NCBI GenBank assembly: GCA_016787725.1 | Contig: JAEUTZ010000004.1 | Location: forward strand, 62,001 to 126,000 | DNA from: Cyclobacteriaceae bacterium | Lineage (GTDB): Bacteria > Bacteroidota > Bacteroidia > Cytophagales > Cyclobacteriaceae | Length of the DNA stretch: 64,000 nt | Direction: 5' to 3' | Part shown: positions 52,798 to 60,539 of the stretch, piece after piece | Position numbering within the stretch: the first letter of the stretch is position 1 | Layout of the letters: every line of letters begins with the position of its first letter | Made by a program: the position numbers and the translations under genes | The notes under the pieces: generated by a model | The model's input: the letters and a program-made list of their open reading frames with translations, nothing else | What the model was told of the DNA's origin: nothing | Database searches by the model: none

Positions 52798-53835
52798 ATG
52801 AAGACACCGAAACAACTTGGGTATCATTTTCCAGCAGAGTTTGCCAGTCATGATGCCACCTGGTTAAGTTGGCCGCACAAGGAGGCTTCCTGGCCGGGTA
52901 AAATTGAAATGATTTATCCGGTCTATGCAGAGTTTATCAAGCGGGTGGCGGAAGGAGAAAAGGTTAACATCAACATTTTGGATGCGACTATGCAGCAGAA
53001 AGCCATCCACCACTTGCAGCAAGTAGAAGCCGACTTGTCCAACATTCAATTCTTCTTACATCCTACCAATGATGCCTGGTGCCGCGATCATGGCCCGGCT
53101 TTTCTGGTTCACCCCGAAGAGAAGAAAAAGATGATTGTCGATTGGGGGTACAATGCCTGGGGTGGCAAGTATCCGCCCTTTGACTTAGATGATGTAATCC
53201 CCACGTTGATTGCAGAATACTATAAAATACCCGTAGTGCAACCAGGTATTGTAATGGAAGGTGGATCCGTGGAGTTTAATGGAAAGGGAACCTTGCTGAC
53301 CACAGCCGCTTGCTTACTCAATCCAAATCGCAATCCGCACCTGACCCAAAACCAGATTGAGGAGTATCTTTATAACTACTATGGCGTAACCCATATTCTC
53401 TGGTTAGGCGATGGCATTGTTGGGGACGACACCGATGGACACATTGATGATCTGACCCGGTTTGTGAATGAGGATACAGTGGTTACGATTGTTGAGTCAA
53501 ACAGACAGGATGAGAATTATCAAATTCTTCAGGATAACCTCAAGGAATTAAAATCACTTCGCCTTGAGAGCGGCAAACAAATGAATATTGTTGAACTTCC
53601 AATGCCAGCTCCAGTAATCTATGACAATCAGCGCCTGCCTGCCTCGTATGCGAATTTTTATATCTGCAACAAATATGTAGTGGTGCCCACCTTCCGCGAT
53701 AAGCATGACGATCGGGCATTAGACATTTTGCAGCAATGTTTTCCAACCCGCAAGGTAATCGGATTAGACTCTACGGATATCATTTGGGGATTGGGATCAT
53801 TCCACTGCCTCAGCCAGCAAGAACCGGCCGTTTAA
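52798..53835 (+). CDS. aguA: Agmatine deiminase
   Basis: 345 residues, guanidino-group deiminase fold. It converts agmatine to N-carbamoylputrescine and ammonia. Catalytic residues: Cys in G-S-F-H-C-L-S-Q-Q near the C terminus, Asp in W-C-R-D-H-G-P, His in D-D-T-D-G-H-I-D-D, and Glu in M-E-G-G-S-V-E. The ATG at 52798 matches the usual start; a GTG at 52777 adds seven residues. It follows aguB by 47 bases; arginine decarboxylase (agmatine source) is not in the window. Confidence 0.95.
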   Translation: MKTPKQLGYHFPAEFASHDATWLSWPHKEASWPGKIEMIYPVYAEFIKRVAEGEKVNINILDATMQQKAIHHLQQVEADLSNIQFFLHPTNDAWCRDHGPAFLVHPEEKKKMIVDWGYNAWGGKYPPFDLDDVIPTLIAEYYKIPVVQPGIVMEGGSVEFNGKGTLLTTAACLLNPNRNPHLTQNQIEEYLYNYYGVTHILWLGDGIVGDDTDGHIDDLTRFVNEDTVVTIVESNRQDENYQILQDNLKELKSLRLESGKQMNIVELPMPAPVIYDNQRLPASYANFYICNKYVVVPTFRDKHDDRALDILQQCFPTRKVIGLDSTDIIWGLGSFHCLSQQEPAV

Positions 53836-54404
53836 AATGTGTAGGTTTTATTTGGTGTGACACAGATTGACAAGGCCACATCGTAAGGCCCAACTTCAAT
53901 CGGGTCAGCCGGGTCAAAGTGCGAGAGCCCCACTTTCAAGCAACCGGGTTTACATTTTTTCAAATATTTATCGTAGTACCCTTTTCCATAACCTATGCGA
54001 TGACCACGAAGATCGAAAGCCAGCAAGGGCACGACAATCAAATCGATTTTATCCGGTCCGATCACATCACCTCGGGTAGGCTCCGGAATACCCCACTGGT
54101 TTTTTGATAGCTGAGTCCGGCCTTCGAATCGTACACTTTCCATTTCCTCTCCTCGAATGCGCGGGATGGTGATTCTGATTTCCGGCCTTACCTGTTGAAT
54201 CCGTTCCACCAATAACCAGGTGTTTGGTTCCTGTTTATTTTCTATCGGAAGATAGAGGTGTATGTATTTTATTCCAACAAGTTGAACGTGATTAAAAAAC
54301 TGCTCGCTGATTTTTTGATTATTCATCTCAAAGTCATCAGTGGAAAGAGCTTTGCGCTTGGCGAGAAAGATTTTTCGTAATTCATCCTTCTTCATGCCAC
54401 CCAT
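53832..54404 (-). CDS. 5-formyltetrahydrofolate cyclo-ligase
   Basis: 190 residues. It converts 5-formyl-THF to 5,10-methenyl-THF using ATP. Seen: an N-terminal basic helix with R-K-I-F-L-A-K-R-K-A-L, Y-L-P-I-E-N-K-Q-E-P near 50, and the ATP-binding signature G-H-R-I-G-Y-G-K-G-Y-Y-D-K near residue 145. Start is an ATG directly behind the stop of the upstream bshC gene; a second ATG three codons in is equally possible. It shares TTAA with the convergent aguA stop. Confidence 0.94.
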   Translation of the reverse strand: MGGMKKDELRKIFLAKRKALSTDDFEMNNQKISEQFFNHVQLVGIKYIHLYLPIENKQEPNTWLLVERIQQVRPEIRITIPRIRGEEMESVRFEGRTQLSKNQWGIPEPTRGDVIGPDKIDLIVVPLLAFDLRGHRIGYGKGYYDKYLKKCKPGCLKVGLSHFDPADPIEVGPYDVALSICVTPNKTYTF

Positions 54405-55967
54405 TTAGTAGAACAGCAAATTGAATCGAAAATCAAACGGTTCAAACGTGTCAAGCAAGTGTTGGATAAAGCGGGGATCCTTTTGGTAAAAGTTTAAAAA
54501 GTTATCCACGCGTTCCTGAGGGTTTCCTCCGGGAAACAACTCATCCTTAACGGCTTCCAATTGCCGCAGTTTATCTGCATGCTGGCGTTTTTCGGCACGG
54601 AAAAGCTTCTGTTCAATTTTTTCAAGTCCGGATACCGTTCTTTTCGATTGGGCCTCAATGAATTTAATCAACGTACTGTCAATTTTTCCGGCCCGGTCAC
54701 GAATTGCACGATAACGCTCCAGTATCAATTTCATTTCTGATCCCAGGGAAAGATCATGAGTCGTATTTTTAATAACCCATTGATTGAACAGGAAATTTTT
54801 CTCTTCGAACAGATGCTGATATTCTAACCCCGTTTTCTCAAACTTCCGGGAAATGGGTCCATCCACCACCATGGCAAAGTTGCGGGGCATCAGGATGGGG
54901 AAGGGCACCTTGAAATGGTCGAAGACACCCTTTAATTGAAGCCAATAAACTACTTCGGCCGGGCCTCCAGCGTACGCGAGGTTCGGTAATATGAACTCCT
55001 GATACAAGGGCCGCAGGATTACATTCGGGCTGAGTTTTTCAGGTTCATCCTGTACCATCCGCTCCATCTCGCCCTGCGTAAACGAATGGTCTGTATCAAC
55101 TACTTGAAATCTTTCATCTATCTGTTCAATTCGGGCCCGGACATTTTTATCTAGATAAAAGAAATTGATATCCCGCGCAAATACTTGCGGATGGTAACCG
55201 AGTTTTTCCAACTGTTGATTCTGATCTTCGACCAACCTTTTAGAAGTGTGATCAAATAGATCAGCATCCATTACCGGTTTAAAGGAACTTTTAAGAGTAC
55301 GATCGTCTGCATCAATCACTATTAATCCCTCGCTTCCAAATAAAGCATTCACATACTGCCGAACTGCCGCGCTTAAGGTCGTGCTTTTTGAATAGGCACT
55401 TTTGAATACGTTTATATCGCCAGGAATTTCATCGAAAAGTTTGGTGATGGATTGAGGATTAAACCTGCCTACGGCTCCGGTCTGATCCGTTTGCCAGGTA
55501 TACTTCTTTCCATAGAGCCGGAAATATTTGATCTCATCATAATCATGATCTTCGGAAGCCATCCAGTAGACCGGCACAAAATCATAGCTGGGATAATGTT
55601 GTTTTAATTGCCGGCAGGTGTTGATGACGGTAACAATTTTATAAATAAAATAAAGCGGCCCTGTAAAAATGTTAAGCTGGTGCCCTGTGGTTATCGTAAA
55701 TGTGTTTCGATTTTTTAAGACAGACAAATTGTCCTTTACTTCTTGTGTTGTAGTAAGACCCTCGTATTGCCTGGTGAGAACCTGATACAATGCGTTTCGC
55801 TGTTGATCCGTAAACGATGTTGCTTTTGCCTCTAGTTGTGATTGGAAGTTCTCGATTTGAGGAAATAGTCCGTAAAAGGAAGTTAAGGAATCTTTTTGTC
55901 GGATATAATCAAGAAAGAAAGAAGAGAAGGAACGGGTTTCTGAAAAGGCCAGTTTCTGAACGCGCAT
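54405..55967 (-). CDS. bshC: Bacillithiol biosynthesis cysteine-adding enzyme
   Basis: 520 residues, the usual length of BshC, which joins cysteine to glucosaminyl-malate to make bacillithiol. Seen: T-I-T-T-G-H-Q-L-N-I-F-T-G-P-L-Y-F near residue 95, M-A-S-E-D-H-D-Y-D-E-I near 140, and A-Y-A-G-G-P-A-E-V-V-Y-W-L-Q near 325, plus a C-terminal coiled coil. bshA and bshB are not in this window. The folate gene follows with no gap. YtxJ at 39975 supports use of bacillithiol in this organism. Confidence 0.95.
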   Translation of the reverse strand: MRVQKLAFSETRSFSSFFLDYIRQKDSLTSFYGLFPQIENFQSQLEAKATSFTDQQRNALYQVLTRQYEGLTTTQEVKDNLSVLKNRNTFTITTGHQLNIFTGPLYFIYKIVTVINTCRQLKQHYPSYDFVPVYWMASEDHDYDEIKYFRLYGKKYTWQTDQTGAVGRFNPQSITKLFDEIPGDINVFKSAYSKSTTLSAAVRQYVNALFGSEGLIVIDADDRTLKSSFKPVMDADLFDHTSKRLVEDQNQQLEKLGYHPQVFARDINFFYLDKNVRARIEQIDERFQVVDTDHSFTQGEMERMVQDEPEKLSPNVILRPLYQEFILPNLAYAGGPAEVVYWLQLKGVFDHFKVPFPILMPRNFAMVVDGPISRKFEKTGLEYQHLFEEKNFLFNQWVIKNTTHDLSLGSEMKLILERYRAIRDRAGKIDSTLIKFIEAQSKRTVSGLEKIEQKLFRAEKRQHADKLRQLEAVKDELFPGGNPQERVDNFLNFYQKDPRFIQHLLDTFEPFDFRFNLLFY

Positions 55968-56072
55968 ACTAACAACAAGTGAAATGAAAATGCATATCCC
56001 GAATAACGACTATTTTCTCATAAAGTTCGAAATAAATTATCTGGGATAGGTTCGTTAAAACTTTGTTAAAAT

Positions 56073-57386
56073 CTATTGCCCTGGTTCGCCTACCAGGTCG
56101 AATTCGGTGGCCCCGGTAATTTTAACTGTGGCAAAATCTCCAATCCGGAGATACTTGGTTTTGGCATCAATAATCACTTCGTTATCTACTTCAGGCGAAT
56201 CGTACTCCGTACGGCCATAAAAACTGCCACCTTCCTTCCGATCGATCAGTACCTTATAAACCTTGCCGATTTTTTCCTGATTTAATTCAAGGGAAATACC
56301 TTGTTGCAAATCCATTAGTGCGGCTACCCGCTCTTGTTTGGTTTCTTCGGGTACATCATCGGGCATGGAGTAGGCATGTGTATTTTCTTCATGGCTATAG
56401 GCGAATACACCCAGCCTGTCGAACCGGGAGGTCTCAACAAATTTCATCATCTCGTCAAACTCGGCTTCAGTTTCACCCGGATGCCCGGCAATCAGGGTGG
56501 TGCGAATGGCAATGTCTGGAATTTTTTCGCGAAGGGTCTTAATCAGAGCTTCGGTTTTTTCGCGGGTTGTGCCACGTCTCATCAGGTTCAGCATTTTCGT
56601 GCTGCCGTGTTGAAGGGGAATATCCAGGTAGTGGCAGATATTAGGCCGTGACGCCATTATGTCCAATACATCCAACGGAAAGCCGGTTGGAAAAGCATAG
56701 TGCAAGCGAATCCATTCAATCCCTTCTACGTCCGATAGATTTTTTAACAGGTCAGCCAGGTTCCTTTTTTTATAGAGATCAAGTCCATAGTAGGTAGAAT
56801 CTTGAGCGATCAACAACAATTCTTTCGTTCCCTTTTTCGCGAGGTTTTTTGCTTCCAGGACCAATTCTTCAATGGGTCTTGAAACGTGCTTACCCCGCAT
56901 CAGCGGAATCGCACAGAACGAGCAGGGCCGGTCGCACCCTTCTGAAATTTTCAAATAGGCAAAGTGACTGGGGTTGGTAAGGATCCGTTCACCAACCAAT
57001 TCATGCTTATAGTTAGCGTTGAGTTGTTTCAGGAGACGCGAAAGGTCGCGTGTACCAAACCACGCGTCTACAGCCGGTATTTCCTTTTCGAGGTCCTGCT
57101 TATAGCGTTCCGACAGGCAACCGGTTACGTAAACTTTTTCCACCAACCCTTCTTCTTTGGCATCAACATATCGTAAAATGGTATCGATAGATTCCTGCTT
57201 GGCATTGTCAATAAAACCACACGTGTTGATGACTACCACATTGGCATCATCTTTTTTTGATTCGTGTGTGGTATCAATTCCATTGCCCCGAAGTTGGGTC
57301 AACAGCACTTCTGAATCCACCAGGTTTTTTGAACACCCCAGTGTAACAATATTCACTTTCGTCTTTTTAGGTCCCTTCGTTTTCAA
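56073..57386 (-). CDS. rimO: Ribosomal protein S12 methylthiotransferase
   Basis: 437 residues. It adds a methylthio group to an Asp of ribosomal protein S12. The N-terminal cluster ligands are in V-T-L-G-C-S-K-N, V-I-N-T-C-G-F-I and V-T-G-C-L-S; the radical SAM cluster is C-D-R-P-C-S-F-C near residue 160; a TRAM domain ends the protein. RimO rather than MiaB is favoured by the C-S-K-N motif and G-C-S-K-N-x-V-D-S-E. In many Bacteroidota rimO follows ftsY directly; here three plus-strand genes lie between. Confidence 0.95.
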   Translation of the reverse strand: MKTKGPKKTKVNIVTLGCSKNLVDSEVLLTQLRGNGIDTTHESKKDDANVVVINTCGFIDNAKQESIDTILRYVDAKEEGLVEKVYVTGCLSERYKQDLEKEIPAVDAWFGTRDLSRLLKQLNANYKHELVGERILTNPSHFAYLKISEGCDRPCSFCAIPLMRGKHVSRPIEELVLEAKNLAKKGTKELLLIAQDSTYYGLDLYKKRNLADLLKNLSDVEGIEWIRLHYAFPTGFPLDVLDIMASRPNICHYLDIPLQHGSTKMLNLMRRGTTREKTEALIKTLREKIPDIAIRTTLIAGHPGETEAEFDEMMKFVETSRFDRLGVFAYSHEENTHAYSMPDDVPEETKQERVAALMDLQQGISLELNQEKIGKVYKVLIDRKEGGSFYGRTEYDSPEVDNEVIIDAKTKYLRIGDFATVKITGATEFDLVGEPGQ

Positions 57387-57455
57387 GCTTGTAAAATTCA
57401 GGTGCGAAATTACGAAAATACCTGCGGGTAAATTCTGCCTGGCGGGTGTAGCGGC

Positions 57456-57463
57456 TATATTTG
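57456..57463 (+). promoter_or_regulatory. Bacteroidota-type -7 element TATATTTG
   Basis: Exact TAnnTTTG match in the divergent space between rimO and the DUF6452-like gene, 19 bases before its GTG start at 57483. The -33 side has no clear TTTG. Confidence 0.5.
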
Positions 57464-57482
57464 CACGATTAATTGTACGCTT

Positions 57483-57920
57483 GTGAAATATCCGGGTTTT
57501 ATTATTGTCTTATTGATGCTGACGAACTGTCTGAATAAGCCCGATTGCATTATAACGGCCACCAACCTTGTTAAAATCGGGTTTGTAAATGCCAGCAATC
57601 AACCTCGTTCAACGCAGGTTGATTCAATCCGGGTTTCAGGAAAAGAAGTGCTTTATTACAAGGGGGCATCGGTGAGTACGGTCAATTTACCAATTAGCCC
57701 GGAGGTGGCTGAAGCTTTGTTTGTGTTTTACTATGAACAACAACAGGATACAGTCCGATTACAATATAAAGTAGAGCCACAAATCATTTCTCCCGACTGT
57801 GGTGCCTATACAATCTACAAGAACTTATCAGTCTCCGAGACATCCTTTGAATTTTATCAAGTTGTTACCAGCCAACTTTCTACCAATGCGACAGTCAATC
57901 TTCAGCTACGTATTGAGTAG
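57483..57920 (+). CDS. DUF6452-like lipoprotein
   Basis: 145 residues. A short signal with lipobox-like L-T-N-C (residues 13-16) indicates a lipoprotein; a second Cys follows in K-P-D-C. The body looks like a beta-rich domain of the Bacteroidota-only DUF6452 group, with D-S-I-R-V-S-G and T-V-R-L-Q-Y-K-V-E-P and Cys in S-P-D-C-G-A-Y. Start is GTG at 57483. The next gene overlaps by 35 bases and resembles DUF6048, its usual partner as I recall. Function unknown. Confidence 0.75.
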   Translation: MKYPGFIIVLLMLTNCLNKPDCIITATNLVKIGFVNASNQPRSTQVDSIRVSGKEVLYYKGASVSTVNLPISPEVAEALFVFYYEQQQDTVRLQYKVEPQIISPDCGAYTIYKNLSVSETSFEFYQVVTSQLSTNATVNLQLRIE

Positions 57921-58560
57921 TTTCCTGATCGCTATTGTCGTTACGGGCAAGGCTCAGAACAACCCACCGGATTCCACCCGGGGCATTCACCTGCCTACCG
58001 GCATTCGGCTGGGCACCGATTTAATTCTCATCGGTACCAGTGCATTCAGCGAGTCCTTTTCAGGCTGGGAAATCAATGGCGATGTTGACTTTGGCCGATA
58101 CTATTTGGCTGCGGATTTTGGCAATTGGGAGCGGGAACAATCGCTGGTGAACGGATTATATAAAAATGACGGGCGTTATTACCGGGTGGGTATCGATGTT
58201 AATTTTCTTCTGAAGGATCCAGACCGGAATATGTTGTTTTTTGGATTTCGGTACGGTCATGCCAACTACAGCGAACAGGTTACCTATAGTTTTTCGGCCG
58301 TTGATTTTGGCGACTATCTGGCGGATGAGTCCAACAGCAATGCGCGGGCCAATTGGGGGGAGTTGGTTACCGGATTACGAGTGAAAGTTTGGAAGGAGTT
58401 CTGGATGGGATATACGGCCCGCATGAAGCTGCTGGCCCGTACAAAAAATAACGACTTTGAAACGTATGAAATTCCCGGGTATGGCTTAACCTTTAAAAAC
58501 GTGTATTGGGGTTTCAATTACCAGGTGTTTTGGAGGATCCCCTTTAAAAAAGTAGATTAG
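57886..58560 (+). CDS. DUF6048-like outer-membrane protein
   Basis: 224 residues from the ATG at 57886, which gives a clean signal peptide ending near G-K-A-Q; upstream sequence in this frame lies inside the preceding gene. The mature part has alternating aromatic strands typical of a small beta-barrel (F-S-G-W-E-I-N-G-D, R-Y-Y-R-V-G-I-D-V-N-F, M-L-F-F-G-F-R-Y-G-H-A, V-Y-W-G-F-N-Y-Q-V-F). Pairing with a DUF6452-like lipoprotein suggests the two work together in the outer membrane; the process is unknown. Confidence 0.78.
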   Translation: MRQSIFSYVLSSFLIAIVVTGKAQNNPPDSTRGIHLPTGIRLGTDLILIGTSAFSESFSGWEINGDVDFGRYYLAADFGNWEREQSLVNGLYKNDGRYYRVGIDVNFLLKDPDRNMLFFGFRYGHANYSEQVTYSFSAVDFGDYLADESNSNARANWGELVTGLRVKVWKEFWMGYTARMKLLARTKNNDFETYEIPGYGLTFKNVYWGFNYQVFWRIPFKKVD

Positions 58561-58563
58561 CAT

Positions 58564-58722
58564 ATGAATATTTCAATCCTACTAATCTATGCATTGATTT
58601 GCGGTTTTTCTGCCGCCATGGCAGCTCGTAAAGACGGAGAATTTTGGAATAATTTTTTTCTGGCATTCGCCCTTACTCCCTTTGTGTTGATTCGTAAGGT
58701 GATCCGTATCAATGCATCCTAG
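58564..58722 (+). CDS. Small two-helix membrane protein (52 residues)
   Basis: A 52-residue reading frame starting three bases after the DUF6048-like stop. Residues 1-18 (M-N-I-S-I-L-L-I-Y-A-L-I-C-G) and 31-47 (F-L-A-F-A-L-T-P-F-V-L-I) are hydrophobic, separated by a charged loop A-A-R-K-D-G-E-F-W. The stop shares CTAG with the convergent ftsY stop. Close spacing to the upstream genes and clean membrane topology argue that it is real, but no homologue is recognised. Confidence 0.55.
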   Translation: MNISILLIYALICGFSAAMAARKDGEFWNNFFLAFALTPFVLIRKVIRINAS

Positions 58723-59681
58723 GAATTCTTTTTAAATAGCGAATCCACGAATTCCATTTTATTAAACACCTGCAGGTCGTCTACTTTCTCTCCTACACCT
58801 ATATACCTTACGGGAATTTTAAACTCATCGGAAATGCCGATGACCACACCCCCTTTAGCGGTACCGTCCAATTTGGTAATGGCCAGGCACGTTACATCCG
58901 TAGCTTTGGTAAACTCGCGGGCTTGTACAACCGCATTCTGCCCTGTGCTTCCATCCAACACCAACATAACATCATGCGGGGCATCGGGAATCACTTTTTG
59001 GATAACCCTCTTTATTTTAGAGAGCTCAGCCATGAGATTCACCTTTGTATGCAATCGGCCTGCCGTATCGATGATGATTACATCCGCCCCGGAATCGACC
59101 CCATGCTGCACCGCATCAAAGGCAACAGCCGAGGGATCGGTGTTCATTCCTTTTGAAATGACCGGCACACCTACCCGTTCACCCCAGAGTTTAAGCTGAT
59201 CGACAGCAGCCGCACGAAAGGTATCCGCTGCACCCAAAACCACCTGATATCCCTTTTTCTTGAATTGAGCAGATAGTTTGCCGATAGTGGTGGTTTTGCC
59301 AACTCCATTTACACCAACGACCATTAACACATAGGGCTTAGCCCCAGCCGGTATTTCAAAATCAACAAGGTCAGAAGAATTGCTTTCGGTGAGCAGGGTT
59401 GCGATTTCTTCCTTTAGGATCCGATCCAATTCGGAAGTACCCAGGTATTTATCGCGGGCAACCCGGGCCTGAATGCGCTCAATGATTTTCAAGGTAGTGT
59501 GGATGCCAACGTCCGAAGAAATCAGGATTTCCTCCAGGTTATCAAGCACCTCATCATCCACGGTAGACTTGCCAGCGATTGCCTTACCGAGTTTGCCGAA
59601 GAAACTTTCTTTTGACTTTTGAAGGCCTTGGTCCAGGCTTTCTTTTTTTTCTTTCGAAAAGAGACCGGAAAAGAATGACAT
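58719..59681 (-). CDS. ftsY: Signal recognition particle receptor FtsY
   Basis: 320 residues, a short FtsY without the long acidic N-terminal domain. It docks SRP-ribosome complexes at the membrane. The N domain (about 25-95) is followed by the GTPase G domain: G1 G-V-N-G-V-G-K-T-T-T near residue 124, D-T-F-R-A-A-A near 158, G3 D-T-A-G-R near 205, and T-K-L-D-G-T-A-K-G-G near 268. A hairpin terminator separates it from the ribosomal protein genes upstream. Confidence 0.96.
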   Translation of the reverse strand: MSFFSGLFSKEKKESLDQGLQKSKESFFGKLGKAIAGKSTVDDEVLDNLEEILISSDVGIHTTLKIIERIQARVARDKYLGTSELDRILKEEIATLLTESNSSDLVDFEIPAGAKPYVLMVVGVNGVGKTTTIGKLSAQFKKKGYQVVLGAADTFRAAAVDQLKLWGERVGVPVISKGMNTDPSAVAFDAVQHGVDSGADVIIIDTAGRLHTKVNLMAELSKIKRVIQKVIPDAPHDVMLVLDGSTGQNAVVQAREFTKATDVTCLAITKLDGTAKGGVVIGISDEFKIPVRYIGVGEKVDDLQVFNKMEFVDSLFKKNS

Positions 59682-59705
59682 GGGGTGAAGATAACAAGTA
59701 AAACA

Positions 59706-59731
59706 AAAAAGTCCCTGTTGAGGGACTTTTT
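59706..59731 (-). terminator. Intrinsic terminator after the rpmB-rpmG-DUF4295 genes
   Basis: Perfect 11-base inverted repeat (AAAAAGTCCCT / AGGGACTTTTT) with a GTTG loop. On the minus strand the stem ends in a T-run, so it would stop the ribosomal-protein transcript before ftsY; it may work only partly, leaving ftsY readthrough. Confidence 0.85.
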
Positions 59732-59754
59732 AAGGAGTTTGGTAAAAAGATCGA

Positions 59755-59910
59755 TTACTTTTTAGCCAGCGTTTCTTTCACGAGGTCGGCTGCCACAATC
59801 TCTTCTTTAAAGATGTAAGCTCCGGTTTTCTCTGACTTTACAGCGCGAATTACTTTTGCGTAATTCTTGCCGTCAGTTTTTTTCAAGGATGCAACTACCT
59901 TCTTTGCCAT
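59755..59910 (-). CDS. DUF4295 family small basic protein
   Basis: 51 residues: starts M-A-K-K-V-V-A-S-L-K-K and contains K-S-E-K-T-G-A-Y-I-F-K-E-E. This is the small Lys-rich DUF4295 protein that Bacteroidota encode directly after rpmG, possibly a ribosome-associated protein. It starts two bases after the rpmG stop and is followed by a strong terminator, so it closes the rpmB-rpmG unit. Confidence 0.88.
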   Translation of the reverse strand: MAKKVVASLKKTDGKNYAKVIRAVKSEKTGAYIFKEEIVAADLVKETLAKK

Positions 59911-59912
59911 GA

Positions 59913-60095
59913 TTATTTAATTTCTTTGTGAAGAGTATATTTTTTTAGAATTGGATTGTATTTCTTCAATTCAATACGTTCAGTGGTATTCTTTCTGTTT
60001 TTGGTGGTAATATACCGGCTCATGCCAGGCATACCGGTTGTTTTGTGCTCGGTACACTCTAGTATTACCTGAATTCTGTTTCCTTTCTTTGCCAT
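59913..60095 (-). CDS. rpmG: 50S ribosomal protein L33
   Basis: 60 residues, typical L33. [10 protein letters not shown] and L-K-K-Y-N-P are diagnostic. The zinc-type Cys pairs are absent (one Cys in L-E-C-T-E), so it is the Cys-free form. Located 26 bases downstream of rpmB. Confidence 0.95.
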   Translation of the reverse strand: MAKKGNRIQVILECTEHKTTGMPGMSRYITTKNRKNTTERIELKKYNPILKKYTLHKEIK

Positions 60096-60121
60096 GATGC
60101 TGCCAGGTTAATGATCTGAAA

Positions 60122-60361
60122 TTAGATGGAAAGGGTTCCTTTGGCCCGGGCTTCTTTCAACACGGCCGAAATACCTTTCAAGTTTATTGTTTTTAGTGCT
60201 TTGGTAGAAAGCTTCAAGGTTATCCACTTGTCTTCTTCCGGTATAAAAAACCGCTTGGTTTGAAGATTCGGATAGAATCTGCGCTTCGACTTATTGTTCG
60301 CGTGCGACACCTTATTTCCTACTTGGGGTCTTTTTCCAGTGATTTGACAAACTCGTGCCAT
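60122..60361 (-). CDS. rpmB: 50S ribosomal protein L28
   Basis: 79 residues. Typical L28 features: [16 protein letters not shown] and [17 protein letters not shown]. First gene of the rpmB-rpmG-DUF4295 unit, conserved in Bacteroidota. A possible promoter lies 37 bases upstream, with a hairpin at the start of the leader. Confidence 0.96.
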   Translation of the reverse strand: MARVCQITGKRPQVGNKVSHANNKSKRRFYPNLQTKRFFIPEEDKWITLKLSTKALKTINLKGISAVLKEARAKGTLSI

Positions 60362-60377
60362 AAAACGTATAATTTAG

Positions 60378-60405
60378 CCCTTTCTAAAAAGGGACTGCAA
60401 ATATC
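60378..60405 (-). promoter_or_regulatory. Candidate promoter and leader hairpin of rpmB
   Basis: Minus strand: GATATTTG at 60398-60405 (one mismatch from TAnnTTTG) sits 37 bases upstream of the rpmB ATG. Just after the expected start, 60378-60393 forms a 6-base inverted repeat (CCCTTT / AAAGGG) with a CTAA loop (read on the plus strand). The hairpin could act in autoregulation or protect the 5' end, which is inference. Confidence 0.38.
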
Positions 60406-60539
60406 GGGAAATGAGGGCTAATAAACCAAGAGCGGCAAAAAATAATAGAATTCAACGTTTTTCTTGTGTTAAATCACTGTAAATCAATTGAATGATTAAT
60501 ATTTCAGCCTGTTTTTGATAAATCAATCGGACAAATCCA

